Shown in pieces: positions 50,101 to 55,702 of a stretch of DNA of 64,000 bases. Each line of letters opens with the position of its first letter. Within the stretch, counting starts at the first letter, position 1. Made by a program: the position numbers and the translations under genes. This DNA comes from Liolophura sinensis. Lineage: Eukaryota; Mollusca; Polyplacophora; Chitonida; Chitonidae. The notes under the pieces were generated by a model, which did not search any database, had not been told where the DNA came from, and saw only the letters and a program-made list of their open reading frames with translations. The DNA is taken from NCBI RefSeq assembly GCF_032854445.1, contig NC_088296.1:26469448-26533447 (forward strand), written 5' to 3'.

Positions 50101-51435
50101 ATATTTAATTACACGACAGCAGTTAACGATTTTGAGTCGTCTAATTGTACCTCGTGTAGATACTGTTGTGACTGTGAATCGTCAGAGTCATTTCCCAGTT
50201 GCCTTGGATGTAAACAATGATGTTCTACGAAGTCTGCTGTTGAGGAATTCAAAGTATAGATAGCCGAGAAAGACAAATATGAGAGCTAATACGACAAGAG
50301 GCGTAGCTCTCATTTTGGCATTGTACATTATGATTACTTGGACAGCAGTATACTGAAGGGTCCTGCATATGGCGTGTACATATCTCGCCTCGTCGCATTT
50401 GGTAGATCTTGTGTGCTGTGAGACGGTTGCAGTCAACGTCACAAGTTATTACTGCAAAAACCAGCGTGTCAAACACCTTCATTCCAAGTTTCTTAAGTTT
50501 AACAATGAGAATAATTCTCTTGTAAGTAAATATGGGCAGGGCGTCCCGAATCTATGGCGCTCTGCATCGTGGGTTTGTCGAATTCGTCGTGTTCAATTGG
50601 ATCGTTGAATGTTTAAGAACAGTTGCAGTCATAGCGCAACTGATAAATTAGCGACAACCTATAAGCTAGCATAGTACACGCTTTCAAAACTGATTTCACC
50701 CATTCGCCTAGAACATACCTTGATTGTTTGAAACCTCAATAAAATCCTTAACCACTTCTGCGCGCGATTCTGACCTAATTTCATACTTTGTGTGCTATAT
50801 TAGTTCTTTGATTATTTGTGCTATGCGTTCTTTTGGAAATTGGTCTTAAGATTATTGACCTGCAACGTCTATATTGGTTGACGGCTGGAATACGAATGTT
50901 TGTTTCGATATGTAGACCTTTGGAAGATGGGCGATCCCTTGCAAATCTCTAAGTTTATTCCCTGCGGGATGCCCGTTGATGTATAGACCGTGTCTTGAGA
51001 CTCTGGAGCTGTCTTACAACAGTATTCCTCAGTAACTATAAATAGCCCCGCCAAACTCCTTTTATAAAAAGGAGTATAAACAACAAAATGTCAGATATGC
51101 ATAAAACATGTAGTAAGGCCCATATTCAATGTCCAATGTTAAAAGTCTCGCACATTAGATGTACTCGGTTCATATTCGTACTCAAGAATATACTTATTAT
51201 CTTGTCTGTTTAACTATTTGACTATTATTTGTCTATTATTTGTCTATTATTTATTATTTGTCTATTATTTTTCTATTATTTGTCTCAGGATGGAAATCAC
51301 TCGGATGGTGAGGGAGACACCGGAAACGGAAATGTATTCAAGCCCGTGGTCGGAAGTTTGCCTGGGCCATTGTTGCAGGATCTGGATAATGACCTGTCGT
51401 GGAGAGATGACGACAATAATACCGGGAAAATGTAG
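10794..51435 (+). CDS. SLC5-family sodium-coupled monocarboxylate transporter-like protein (transporter B, complete, 16 coding exons)
   Basis: A plasma-membrane Na+/solute symporter of the SLC5 family, closest by memory to SLC5A8/A12/A6. Joined exons: 10794-11138, 11823-11891, 27473-27524, 28166-28233, 29005-29085, 29768-29838, 32632-32769, 33351-33486, 36310-36398, 37055-37167, 37706-37776, 42006-42092, 44562-44752, 45853-45953, 47301-47434 and 51289-51435. They total 1893 nt, giving 630 aa plus stop with every junction in frame. Human SLC5A8 is about 610 aa. Seen motifs: TSSYEYLEKRFD after helix 3, GGIKAVIWTDVFQ (residues 179-191, an SLC5 hallmark), QASVQR, and LSTLSSGLNGISANT with the adjacent serines expected at the Na2 site. 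There are two N-glycosylation sequons (NLT, NSS) in the loop before the last helix. The charged tail matches transporter A. The introns are packed with tandem repeats. The substrate is not determined; monocarboxylate is an inference from family resemblance. Confidence 0.92.
11211..11480 (+). repeat. Candidate tRNA-derived SINE in intron 1
   Basis: A polymerase III A-box-like TGTAGTTTAGTGG (11215-11227) is followed by a B-box GGTTCAAACC (11270-11279), spaced as in tRNA genes, with an unrelated body behind. It does not fold convincingly as an intact tRNA. The end is uncertain. Confidence 0.4.
11823..11891 (+). CDS. Transporter B exon 2 (residues 116-138)
   Basis: Acceptor TTTCTCATTCCAG ends at 11822, donor GTGAGT at 11892. 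It encodes YLEKRFDSLAVRKMGALFGI and three more residues, in phase 0 on both sides. Confidence 0.9.
11892..12240 (+). repeat. Donor-seeded repeat, about 28-30 bp units (GTGAGTTGTTTTGTAACATC)
   Basis: Begins exactly at the exon 2 donor. The consensus alternates GTGAGTTGTTTTGTAAC and GTGAATGTCATTTGTTTTG. About 12 copies, several keeping the donor-like GTGAGT. Confidence 0.75.
12241..12771. other. Intron 2 sequence, nothing recognised
   Basis: No repeat, gene or mobile element is recognisable between the donor-seeded repeat and the 56-bp array. Confidence 0.4.
12772..14340. repeat. 56-bp tandem array with 280-bp higher-order period
   Basis: About 28 copies of a unit running GTACAAATGAAGCAAGCACC, TGTGAAAAGGCCACTGAAGT, then TCTCCCCCCAAAACAC. 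Marker variants recur 280 bp apart (five monomers), for example AAAAGGCACCTGAAG near 13534 and 13815, and AAATGATGCAAGC near 13067 and 13347. Long minus-strand open frames here are translations of the repeat. Confidence 0.9.
14653..15015 (+). pseudogene. Retroelement ORF fragment (IPNGVYIS block)
   Basis: A reading frame with NFDIVNYPYLDSNIPNGVYI and, further on, IKRLHSKFLKFYNEYN. This block resembles segments commonly found in non-LTR retroelement proteins of aquatic animals. A diverged second copy lies at 50366-50610 and shares flanking sequence downstream, so the block belongs to the same repeat family. Confidence 0.6.
15824..16500 (+). pseudogene. LINE endonuclease domain (broken)
   Basis: An AP-endonuclease-like domain begins TKILQWNCRGLRCN, with SLQETLM (catalytic Glu region), IYIPPSS and FSDFNVHSVLWGD (Asp-Asn motif). 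A frameshift near 16318 moves the remainder, including the SDH motif (GSDHFLTIL near 16437), to another frame. Confidence 0.8.
16501..18630 (+). pseudogene. LINE reverse transcriptase domain (broken)
   Basis: Reads through STPGPDEIHY (stop at 17183-17185), PIPKPGKDSTDPNNYRPIS, GFRKNRSTVDHLV and FDLEKAYD (first catalytic Asp). A stop/frameshift follows near 17647. The FVDDL catalytic box is near 17790, and the thumb region SKTNCVHFC and LTFKSHI continues to 18627. At least three disruptions make it inactive. Confidence 0.82.
18640..19451 (+). pseudogene. LINE RNase H and C-terminal region (broken)
   Basis: FCWVPGHMGIPGNTAADEAA near 18957-19015 is the C-terminal RNase H signature. The frame stops at 19112-19114. 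A terminal Cys/His region (HCFACDQRFAVKHILLDC, 19273-19326) lies in a different frame. Confidence 0.78.
19690..26550. repeat. 6.9-kb satellite of 44-bp monomers with higher-order repeats
   Basis: About 155 copies of a monomer running GACTTTTCTGCCCACCTGTA then CATGCATAATCAATCGCAGA plus CTAA. Marker variants recur at long spacing: GATCGCACAC at 20472, 22504 and 24271, and CACCTGTAGG/CACCTGTTGG at 20981, 23014 and 24780. Higher-order units are therefore about 2032 and 1767 bp, followed by a longer third. The monomer contains palindromes TGTACA and ATGCAT. It starts directly after the LINE. Confidence 0.93.
26551..26970. other. Intron 2 unique sequence
   Basis: AT-rich, no recognisable feature. 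A 60-codon frame at 26757-26939 looks like chance. Confidence 0.4.
26975..27330. repeat. 82-bp tandem repeat, about 4 copies
   Basis: The unit begins GACTGTAAGCCTAAGTTGGT and ends CACCTTCTTGCACACAGG. The copies at about 27055, 27137 and 27219 are nearly identical and the outer copies are diverged. Confidence 0.85.
27473..27524 (+). CDS. Transporter B exon 3 (residues 139-155)
   Basis: Acceptor TCTCCTTTCCAG ends at 27472, donor GTAAGC at 27525. It encodes TLYMGVVLYGPAVALDT, matching the helix after the YLE motif in SLC5 proteins. It ends in phase 1. Confidence 0.92.
27488..27895 (+). repeat. 72-bp array containing most of exon 3 and its donor
   Basis: Six copies, of which the first is the real exon end. 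Each includes GGCGTGGTTTTGTATGGACC, CAGCCGTCGCCTTGGACACA and a good donor GGTAAGC, then TATAGGTCTACGTCATACCG. No copy except the first has a polypyrimidine tract and acceptor. Using a later donor would read into TAG within the first copy. Confidence 0.9.
28166..28233 (+). CDS. Transporter B exon 4 (residues 156-178)
   Basis: Acceptor TATTTTTCAG ends at 28165, donor GTAAGT at 28234. It encodes VAGFPLWASVFLVGIASIIY and ends TSI, a membrane helix immediately before the GGIKAVIWTD hallmark. Confidence 0.92.
28760..28972 (+). mobile_element. Solo arm of a foldback/MITE-like element
   Basis: Shares a series of blocks in the same order with the left half of the palindromic element at 60328-60728: AAACTGGTTTAACACTTAAT, CAAGTCTTCAATTTTG, AATATGATCTAAAACTGC, TGAGTTTGGCTGAAAA and ATGACTTAACACCA. 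It ends 32 bp before exon 5, close to the acceptor and probable branch point. Confidence 0.65.
29005..29085 (+). CDS. Transporter B exon 5 (residues 179-205)
   Basis: Acceptor CTTTTCGCAG ends at 29004, donor GTAAGC at 29086. It encodes the SLC5 hallmark GGIKAVIWTDVFQ and the following helix MIIVIGLTAILVK. Confidence 0.95.
29232..29503 (-). mobile_element. tRNA-derived SINE, minus orientation
   Basis: Reverse complement of the full-length copy at 57365-57630. It has the tRNA-like head (GTGGCTCATG, GCGCTAGCGC) at the right end and the tail GTGTTTTACGCCGCACTCAA, with TTATTTATTTGAATG, at the left. Degenerate; no clear target duplication. Confidence 0.8.
29768..29838 (+). CDS. Transporter B exon 6 (residues 206-228)
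   Basis: Acceptor TTTTCGCCGTTTAG ends at 29767, donor GTAAGT at 29839. It encodes SIMEVGGFGNFWKHNAGSGR then FDI plus a split Asn codon. This is the loop corresponding to the substrate-side region before FDPT in SLC5 proteins. Confidence 0.9.
29825..29990 (+). repeat. Donor-seeded short repeat (AAGTTTGATATCAGGTAA)
   Basis: The exon 6 end plus donor (GGTTTGATATAAAGTAAG) recurs about 8 times as imperfect 17-20-bp units such as AAGTTTGATATCAGGTAA and TTTGATACCAGGTAG. Several keep a GT donor core. Confidence 0.7.
30345..32500. repeat. 51-bp tandem array, about 42 copies
   Basis: The unit runs CATAACGACATGTACACTGA, CACACTGTAAAATTGACGGA, then ATAACCAAACC. Fifty-one is a multiple of three, so a 721-codon minus-strand frame and several plus-strand frames remain open. 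Their translations are pure 17-residue repeats. It lies in intron 6. Confidence 0.93.
32632..32769 (+). CDS. Transporter B exon 7 (split Asn 229 to residue 274)
   Basis: Acceptor CATTTTTTTCAG ends at 32631, donor GTAAGC at 32770. It encodes WSFDPTVRTTFWNCLFAGCV and then FNQASVQRIAAMPTKRHATK; the NQ-x-VQR block is conserved in the family. Reading through the donor meets TAA at once. Confidence 0.93.
32695..32947 (+). repeat. 128-bp direct duplication of exon 7 end plus intron start
   Basis: The segment 32695-32822 (last 75 nt of exon 7, donor and intron start) recurs at 32823-32947. The copy keeps ACCAGCCGTCTGTACAGA and AAGAGACATGCCAC, but its donor is changed from AAAGTAAGCC to AAATAAGGCT, removing the GT. 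Confidence 0.88.
33024..33365 (+). repeat. 45-bp array of splice acceptor plus exon 8 start, 8 copies
   Basis: Units of TTACATTCCAGGATGGTTTT, then ACTGAGTACCTCATTTCATT, then ATACC, ending with the true acceptor at 33349-33350. Eight TTCCAG sites precede the true coding sequence. The copy just upstream (AG at 33304-33305) is exactly 45 nt away and in frame. Confidence 0.9.
33351..33486 (+). CDS. Transporter B exon 8 (residues 275-320)
   Basis: Begins immediately after TTACATTCCAG; donor GTTGGT at 33487 (weak). It encodes MVLLSIPGFLFLAIAASLEG and YYKSKDCDPFAAGYISNSNE; the DCDP block is conserved in SLC5A8-type proteins. Other, upstream acceptors exist, so the start could vary. Confidence 0.88.
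33733..34450. repeat. CATA-rich microsatellite/minisatellite (AAAATACATACATACATAC)
   Basis: About 40 imperfect copies of a 16-20-bp unit built of TACA steps interrupted by AAAAT or AAGAT. Long frames on both strands (KIHTYIQNTY and FCMYVCILYV) are repeat translations. Confidence 0.92.
34450..34665. repeat. About 80-bp repeat, three copies, embedding CATA runs
   Basis: ATTAATTGGATTTTTACATC, then TATGCAAGTCGGGGTTTGTT and GTAAGGTAAAAATAC recur three times, near 34459, 34529 and 34607. They are joined by short ATAC runs, so the microsatellite and this block are amplified together. Confidence 0.85.
34700..34920. repeat. 16-17-bp repeat (GATAACTCAGTGTGGG)
   Basis: About 12 degenerate copies in intron 8, before the exon 9 amplification. 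Confidence 0.75.
35075..36398 (+). repeat. 107-bp amplification of exon 9 with flanking intron, about 12 copies
   Basis: Each copy carries ATCTTGCCGTACTTCGTCAC, GGAGCTATTCCAGACACTGC and TTAGCGGGCTTGTTTCTAGT, then about 40 bp ending TGCTGCTGTTATTGTAA. Only the last copy (36310-36398) has the full exon end and a good donor. Most copies have TAA where the acceptor TAG should be; the copies at 35240 and 35347 keep TAG. Confidence 0.92.
36310..36398 (+). CDS. Transporter B exon 9 (residues 321-349 plus split codon)
   Basis: Acceptor ATATTGTTGTTGTAG ends at 36309, donor GTATGT at 36399. It encodes ILPYFVMELFQTLPGLAGLF and LASLFSASL, matching the family's PGL-GLF helix. It is the last and only complete member of the exon array. 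Confidence 0.92.
36399..37054. other. Intron 9, no repeat recognised
   Basis: One of the few introns without a visible array. Nothing coding recognised. Confidence 0.4.
37055..37167 (+). CDS. Transporter B exon 10 (residues 350-387)
   Basis: Acceptor TCTCTCTTGCAG ends at 37054, donor GTAAAA at 37168. It encodes TLSSGLNGISANTLMDFVSP then FYPKISEFKRTVLAKIF. The paired serines fit the Na2 sodium site known in LeuT-fold SLC5 transporters. Confidence 0.93.
37168..37425 (+). repeat. Donor-seeded 40-bp array, about 6 copies
   Basis: Starts at the exon 10 donor: GTAAAATCACTAGACCACTG, then later units GTAGAATCACTAGACCACTG plus TCTTATACCCCAAACTTTCC. Each unit begins with a GTAAAA or GTAGAA donor-like core. 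Confidence 0.88.
37706..37776 (+). CDS. Transporter B exon 11 (residues 388-411)
   Basis: Acceptor TTTGTGATTTCAG ends at 37705, donor GTGAGT at 37777. It encodes VFISGFISIAISFLVMIIGG then PVTQ, a membrane helix. Confidence 0.9.
37855..39240. repeat. 85-bp tandem array, about 16 copies
   Basis: The unit runs AGTGATGGCTGCTGACCTGT, GTTGGTTTCCTAACAACTGC, CATGTCTGTGTGAGATGGCA, GAGGAATGGACAAGTGGTAA, AGTAT. Copies are over 90% alike by eye, suggesting recent expansion. Confidence 0.93.
39345..41825. repeat. 42/44-bp tandem array, about 57 copies
   Basis: The unit runs GTCAGTCAGCACGAGCCAGC, CTGGGCTACATGATTATGCT, GAGC. A shorter form (GATTATACTGT) gives 42 bp. Both types interleave, with recurring blocks of several units. 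It lies in intron 11 next to the 85-bp array. Confidence 0.93.
41941..42050 (+). repeat. 55-bp duplication of exon 12 acceptor and start
   Basis: TCCTGTTTCAG followed by ATTTGTACGAGCCTGTTCGT occurs 55 bp before the true TCCTGTTTCAG and ATCTGTACTAGCTTACTCGG. Use of the first acceptor (41951) would add 55 nt and shift the frame. Confidence 0.8.
42006..42092 (+). CDS. Transporter B exon 12 (residues 412-440)
   Basis: Acceptor TATCCTGTTTCAG ends at 42005, donor GTCTGT at 42093. It encodes ICTSLLGSLGGPVSGLFLIG and AFFPWANSK. The GGP-x-x-GLF helix is conserved in SLC5A8-like proteins. Confidence 0.93.
42170..43415. repeat. 61-bp tandem array, about 20 copies
   Basis: The unit runs CTGACGATACACCCTGACAC, AGGTTTACACCTGAACTTAT, CACCTTGACACACGTACAGA, C. 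Copies are highly uniform. Diverged relatives (TGACGTCATCACCCTAGCAC, GGTTTACATC) continue to about 43860. Confidence 0.93.
43930..44045 (+). repeat. Dispersed repeat fragment (family shared with 55315-55445)
   Basis: GAGCGCCAAGCCAGGCAGCG, then TTTAGTCTTTGATATCATCC and GGGTTTGACCCCAGG, match in order a segment at 55340-55415 (GAGCTCCAAGCGAGACAGC, TAAGTCTTTTGTATGA, TGGTTTGACCC). Confidence 0.5.
44125..44390 (-). mobile_element. Diverged SINE-like repeat, minus orientation
   Basis: The left end (TTTATTTATTTACTTGATCG, then GTTTAACGCCGTCCTCGA and CGCTTATA) resembles the inverted tail of the SINE at 29232 and 57365. The body is different, so it may be a related family sharing the tail. Confidence 0.45.
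44562..44752 (+). CDS. Transporter B exon 13 (residues 441-503)
   Basis: Acceptor CTCCATTCCAG ends at 44561, donor GTAAGT at 44753. It encodes helix GALLGGLCGFGICMWITLAA, then an extracellular loop TEACPTNLTEPLALLANSSV with two N-glycosylation sequons. Confidence 0.93.
44753..45852. other. Intron 13, no repeat recognised
   Basis: Mostly unique sequence. Short open frames on both strands carry no motif. Confidence 0.4.
45853..45953 (+). CDS. Transporter B exon 14 (residues 504-537)
   Basis: Acceptor AACCTGTTTCAG ends at 45852, donor GTGAGT at 45954. It encodes the last helix: VGLERFYALSFTTYSLVGLI, then VSVVVCILVSAVTG. Same length and phase as exon 130-230 of transporter A. Confidence 0.94.
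45936..46915 (+). repeat. Exon-end plus donor array, 28-bp unit, about 34 copies
   Basis: Units of GTCAGCGCTGTCACAGGTGA then GTACGTTA. The first copy is the true exon 14 end and donor. Most copies keep CACAG-GTGAGT. The equivalent intron of transporter A carries a related array with a period of about 31 bp. Confidence 0.92.
46916..47300. other. Intron 14 remainder
   Basis: Unique sequence leading to the polypyrimidine tract (TTTTTTTTTTCTCGACAG) of exon 15. Nothing else recognised. Confidence 0.4.
47301..47434 (+). CDS. Transporter B exon 15 (residues 538-582)
   Basis: Acceptor ends at 47300, donor GTATGT at 47435. It encodes FKNPKEVNPLYVSHLIRGLF and FTEKEIERALAEIKSRHLEL then IVQP, a cytoplasmic tail paralogous to 2956-3089. 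Confidence 0.94.
47470..48290. repeat. 29-bp minisatellite (TCTAATATCCACCCCTACTC ACGACGTAC)
   Basis: About 28 copies in the intron after exon 15. The core TAATATCCACCCCTACTCAC is shared with the 29-bp array at the same position in transporter A. Confidence 0.9.
48291..49030. other. Intron 15 unique sequence
   Basis: No gene, repeat or mobile element recognised. Confidence 0.4.
49034..49305 (-). mobile_element. tRNA-derived SINE, minus orientation
   Basis: Reverse complement of the 57365-57630 family: tail TTATTTGTTTATTTGAGTGG and CCGTACTCAAGAACATTTCA at the left, head GGCCACGGAGGCCCC at the right. GCAGTTTTAA at the left and GCAGTTTAAA at the right may be a worn target duplication. Confidence 0.8.
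49414..49429. repeat. Poly(C) tract of 16
   Basis: An uninterrupted run of 16 C bases in intron 15. Length may be unreliable because homopolymers are error-prone in sequencing. Confidence 0.9.
49864..49892. repeat. Perfect 11-bp inverted repeat (hairpin)
   Basis: TGCATGCTATA and TATAGCATGCA are separated by 7 bases (TCCACAG). A hairpin or cruciform could form. No function is evident. Confidence 0.75.
50366..50960 (+). mobile_element. Retroelement fragment related to the 5' part of the intron 2 LINE
   Basis: GGCGTGTACATATCTCGCC, CACCTTCATTCCAAGTTTCT and ATGGCGCTCTGCAT match 14801-15010. Further on, GAACAGTTGCAGTC and TTTTGGAAATTGGTCTTAAG match about 15334-15595. The whole 600-bp segment is collinear, with the protein frame broken. 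Confidence 0.7.
51289..51435 (+). CDS. Transporter B terminal coding exon (residues 583-630)
   Basis: Acceptor TTTGTCTCAG ends at 51288, stop TAG at 51433-51435. It encodes DGNHSDGEGDTGNGNVFKPV, an acidic stretch, and ends NNTGKM. The GDTGNG-x-VFKPV motif and final KM match transporter A. Confidence 0.92.
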   Translation, partial: DGNHSDGEGDTGNGNVFKPVVGSLPGPLLQDLDNDLSWRDDDNNTGKM

Positions 51436-51990
51436 CTGGTTTTTGTGTAAAACATGAATTTACCCAGCGTTATCGAGACAACCGAAAACTGTATTTTTTG
51501 AAGCCAAATTCCTTGGGAAGACGTGTAAAATACAACTGTCGACCATCTGTGCAAATACAGATTTACTCTCTGTAGTACATTTAAACTAATTAATTAGCCA
51601 ACCGATGAACAAAAACTGTGGATGTACATTAGGGAACGCTACAGAGGTATTCTGTGGTAGCTACACATATAATAGCTATGCAACTTACATGGACTGAGAG
51701 ACTGGAAACAAGTACTGGTTTTATGTATCAGAGTTTTCGAAAGTTGTGAAAGCGGTGAGGCACAATGCATGCAGTAGGCTACATACCTACATACCAATAT
51801 GTACATACCTGTATGTGATGTGGGTGTAAGGAATACCTGGGGCAAGTTTGTAACTATGATGCTGCATTAACGTTCTATGGAGCTGGCTTAGGTTGTCACT
51901 ATGGCTGGTGCACATCATCGACTATAGGATAATCTTTGCGGCTGTGGCTGCTTAAACACAACGGACTGTCTAAAAGTCTACGTTGTTAAG
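51436..51990. other. Probable 3' UTR and flank of transporter B
   Basis: No coding potential recognised. Candidate AATAAA signals appear only far downstream (53043-53048 and 53402-53407), beyond the 51-bp array, so the UTR end is unknown. Confidence 0.35.
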
Positions 51991-51994
51991 ACAA

Positions 51995-52770
51995 ATGTAT
52001 GTCTCCTTAAAACACAAGGGATTGTCTAGAGTCTGCTTTGTCAAAACATATGTTTGCTTAAAGCAAAGGGAGTTGCCCTGTCTTGTTAATACATATGTCT
52101 GCTTAAAACACAGGGGATTATCTAAATGTCTTCCTTGTTAAGACAAATGCATGTCTGCTTAAAACGCAAGGGCTTGCCTAAAGTCTGCCTTGTGAAGACT
52201 TATGTCTGCTTAAAACACAAGGGCTTGTCTAAAATCTGCCTTGTGAAGACTTATGTCTGCTTAAAACACAAGGGCTTGTCTAAAATCTGCCTTGTGAAGA
52301 CTTATGTCTGCTTAAAACACAAGGGCTTGTCTAAAATCTGCCTTGTGAAGACTTATATCTGCTTAAAACACAAGGGCTTGTCTAAAGTCTGCCTTGTTAA
52401 GACAAATGCATGTCTGCTTAAAACACAAGGGCTTGTCTAAAATCTGCCTTGTGAAGACTTATGTCTGCTTAAAACACAAGGGCTTGTCTAAAATCTGCCT
52501 TGTGAAGACTTATGTCTGCTTAAAACACAAGGGCTTGTCTAAAATCTGCCTTGTGAAGACTTATGTCTGCTTAAAACACAAGGGCTTGTCTAAAGTCTGC
52601 CTTGTTAAGACAAATGCATGTCTGCTTAAAACACAAGGGCTTGTCTAAAATCTGCCTTGTGAAGACTTATGTCTGCTTAAAACACAAGGGCTTGTCTAAA
52701 GTCTGTCTTGTTAAGAGAAATGTCTGCCTAAAACACAAGGGATTGTCTAGAAGTCTTCCTTGTTAAGACA
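51995..52770. repeat. 51-bp tandem array, about 15 copies
   Basis: The unit runs AAGACTTATGTCTGCTTAAA, ACACAAGGGCTTGTCTAAAA, TCTGCCTTGTG. A variant with GTTAAGACAAATGCATG recurs at 52137, 52396 and 52604, giving blocks of four to five units. Open frames are repeat translations. Confidence 0.92.
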
Positions 52771-53615
52771 AATGTAAATATTAAATCCCTGTATGTGTCA
52801 TGAAAGATGTACAATATATAAACACCTGTATCTGATTATGCGCCATGAATATAATTGCTTTTTCAGTGTGACAATTTAATGGATTTGAATGGAACACATT
52901 CAATCTGAAGAGATATTGAACTTCAGTGATTTCTTTTCTATGTACAATCGATTGATTCACAGTTGACTGGGACCTAATTATAGGAGATAAATTTTGTTAG
53001 CATTTTGATTGTTTGATTGTGTGTTTGGTACGCACTTTTCTGAATAAAAGAAAAAGGAACAAATACAATGACTTTTCCAAAGAGTGTTGGGAATATTTTT
53101 TTCTGGCCTGCTTGGTAATTCAACTTCTATTCTGCAATTCTTACTACGCCATTTTAGTGAAACTGGAGACAAGAGATCTCATCACGTACTCGTACCTCAC
53201 GCTCAAAGGCCTAGAATGGAAACAGGGTGCGCGTGATGTCAGCGGGAAAATGCAGTTGCGTTCTTTTAGAAGAGGAAATGGTAAAAAATTACTCGAGTCT
53301 TATTGGTTTAAATTGATAATATGGCAGTCCTCCTGATGACCTCAGTGTGAGACATTTTGTTTACTTGTAATTGGGACATCTTAGTTAGGCAATATCACAA
53401 AAATAAAAGGGTATGATTCTTTAAACTTTGTTTGGAATACTTTATTGATGCCTATAAGTACATTTTATTTGTGCTGGAGCTGATTTTTTGTATATCACCA
53501 AGCACCCACAAAAATAAAATTCCAATTTATCGATGGACTGTGCTTTGTATTTAATTTTTTACCTGACATTGCTATCATTATGATTTACGGCATCTATTGT
53601 TATAGGCCTGGTCAC
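52771..53615. other. Intergenic AT-rich sequence
   Basis: Several AATAAA motifs (53043, 53402) could be polyadenylation signals. A 107-codon frame at 53013-53336 has no recognisable motif. Confidence 0.35.
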
Positions 53616-53619
53616 AATA

Positions 53620-54865
53620 TGGGTGGCCGAATGTACCGCGGACGCCGTCAGGTGGGCTTACAGTAGGTTTGGATGTACATGTACCGCGCACTTCGTCAGT
53701 TAGGCCTACAGTAGGTTTGGATGTACATGTACCGCGCACTTCGTCAGTTAGGCCTACAGTAGGTTTGGATGTACATGTACCGCGGACGCCGTCAGGTGGG
53801 CTTACAGTAGGTTTGGATGTACATGTACCGCGGACGTCGTCAGGTGGGCCTACAGTAGGTTTGGATGTACATGTACCGCGGACGTCGCCAGGTGGGCCTA
53901 CAGTAGGTTTGGATGTACATGTACCGCGCACTTCGTCAGGTAGGCCTACAGTAGGTTTAGATGTACATGTACCGTGCACTTCGTCAGGTGGGCTTACTCT
54001 ACGTATATATGTACATGTACCGCGCACTTTGTCAGGTGGGCTTACTCTACGTATATATGTACATGTACCGTGCACTTCGTCAGGTGGGCTTACTCTACGT
54101 ATATATGTACATGTACAGCGCACTTCGTCAGGTGGGCTTACAGTAGGTTTGGATGTACATGTACCGCGGACGTCGTCAGGTGAGCTTACAGTAGGTTTGG
54201 ATGTACATGTACCGCGCACTTCGTCAGGTGGGCTTACTCTACGTATAGGTGTGCATGTACCGCGCACTTCGTCAGGTAGACCTACAGTAGGTTTAGATGT
54301 GCATGTACCGCGCACTTCGTCAGGTAGGCCTACAGTAAGTTTGGATGTACATGTACCGCGCACTTCGTCAGGTAGGCCTACAGTAAGTTTGGATGTACAT
54401 GTACCGCGCACTTCGTCAGGTAGGCCTACAGTAAGTTTGGATGTACATGTACCGCGGACGTCGTCAGGTGGGCCTACAGTAGGTTTGGATGTACATGTAC
54501 CGCGGACGCCGTCAGGTGGGCCTACAGTAGGTTTGGATGTACATGTACCGCGGACGCCGTCAGGTGGGCCTACAGTAGGTTTAGATGTACATGTACCGCG
54601 GACGCCGTCAGGTGGGCCTACAGTAGGTTTGGATGTACATGTACCGCGGACGTCGTCAGGTGGGCCTACAGTAGATTTGGATGTACATGTACCGCGGACG
54701 TCGTCAGGTGGGCCTACAGTAGGTTTGGATGTACATGTACCGCGGACGTCGCCAGGTGGGCCTACAGTAGGTTTGGATGTACATGTACCGCGCACTTAGT
54801 CAGGTGGGCCTACAGTAGGTATAGATGTACGTGTACAGTGCACTTCGTTAGGTGGGCGAACAGTA
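53620..54865. repeat. 48-bp tandem array with palindromic core, about 25 copies
   Basis: The unit runs GTACATGTACCGCGGACGTC, GTCAGGTGGGCCTACAGTAG, GTTTGGAT. It contains the perfect palindrome GTACATGTAC and CCGCGG. A multiple of three, it stays open on both strands (376 and 405 codons) with 16-residue repeats. Subtypes (GCGCACTTCGTC and TACTCTACGTATAT) are clustered. Confidence 0.93.
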
Positions 54866-55113
54866 TATATTTAAGTAATCCGTTTGGCATGAAAGAACAC
54901 TCTGATGAAATAATACATGCATTTTCCGTATGACATTCGCAGCGGTACGGGCACATGTGAAGCCTCTTTTTTTTAATATAAACGTGATAAAATGAGAAAG
55001 TAGGCACATGTGTATTGTAACTCTAACACGTGCACAAATATGACGACAATATCAGACAAGTTTCTCTTTTAGCTGATAGCAGGTTATCACAGTTGGAAAT
55101 AGCTCCGTTGTTT

Positions 55114-55138
55114 GAATGAATGAATGAATGAATGAATG
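55114..55138. repeat. GAAT microsatellite
   Basis: Six copies of GAAT. It marks the start of a dispersed repeat. Confidence 0.85.
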
Positions 55139-55445
55139 CTTACGGATTAACGTCCTACAGGTACTTACATGTAACAAGTGAGGCATGCATAGTGTACATA
55201 CAGGCCTGCTGTGTCTTCTTATGGCAAGGCGGGTTCATGCCGCCAAAACGCTGCCGCAAACTGAAGTAGGAAGACACCATCCAGTCACATTATATTGACA
55301 CCGGGTCAACCAGTCCTGTTTCCTCGCCCTAACTTCAGTGGTGAGCTCCAAGCGAGACAGCAACAAGTGCAATATTTAAGTCTTTTGTATGACCCCACCC
55401 TGGTTTGACCCAGAGGCAGACGCTCTAACCATTAGGCCACCGAAG
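55139..55445 (+). repeat. Dispersed repeat, unclassified
   Basis: Flanked by the GAAT run. The right part matches 43930-44045 and ends CTCTAACCATTAGGCCACC, which looks like an inverted tRNA-like A-box region, so it may be a tRNA-related SINE in reverse. Family not identified. Confidence 0.45.
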
Positions 55446-55631
55446 TGATTCTGCGTTGTTTAAATCCACTCGTCAACGTGTTTTTCTTTTCCGAGTATTT
55501 AACCCTATGTTTTACATGTAGCGTACATGTATACGAGTTATCAGCTGTCCTATGTAATAATCTAGACTACCATATAGATGTCAAAAGAGACCAGTCAAAT
55601 AAATGAGTAAATAAATGCCTAAATAAATGAG

Positions 55632-55632
<1 letters not shown>

Positions 55633-55697
<65 letters not shown>
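55633..55697. repeat. AT dinucleotide microsatellite
   Basis: About 32 AT repeats with no interruption seen. Confidence 0.95.

Positions 55698-55702
<5 letters not shown>

Noticed and set aside
51995-52770. Small Cys/Lys-rich proteins (LKHKGLSKICLVKT repeats)
   Set aside because: They follow a 51-bp tandem unit and have no signal peptide or conserved context.
53578-54799. 405-codon minus-strand and 376-codon plus-strand frames
   Set aside because: Both come from a 48-bp unit (16 codons). Being open on both strands with pure repeats is explained by period, not coding.
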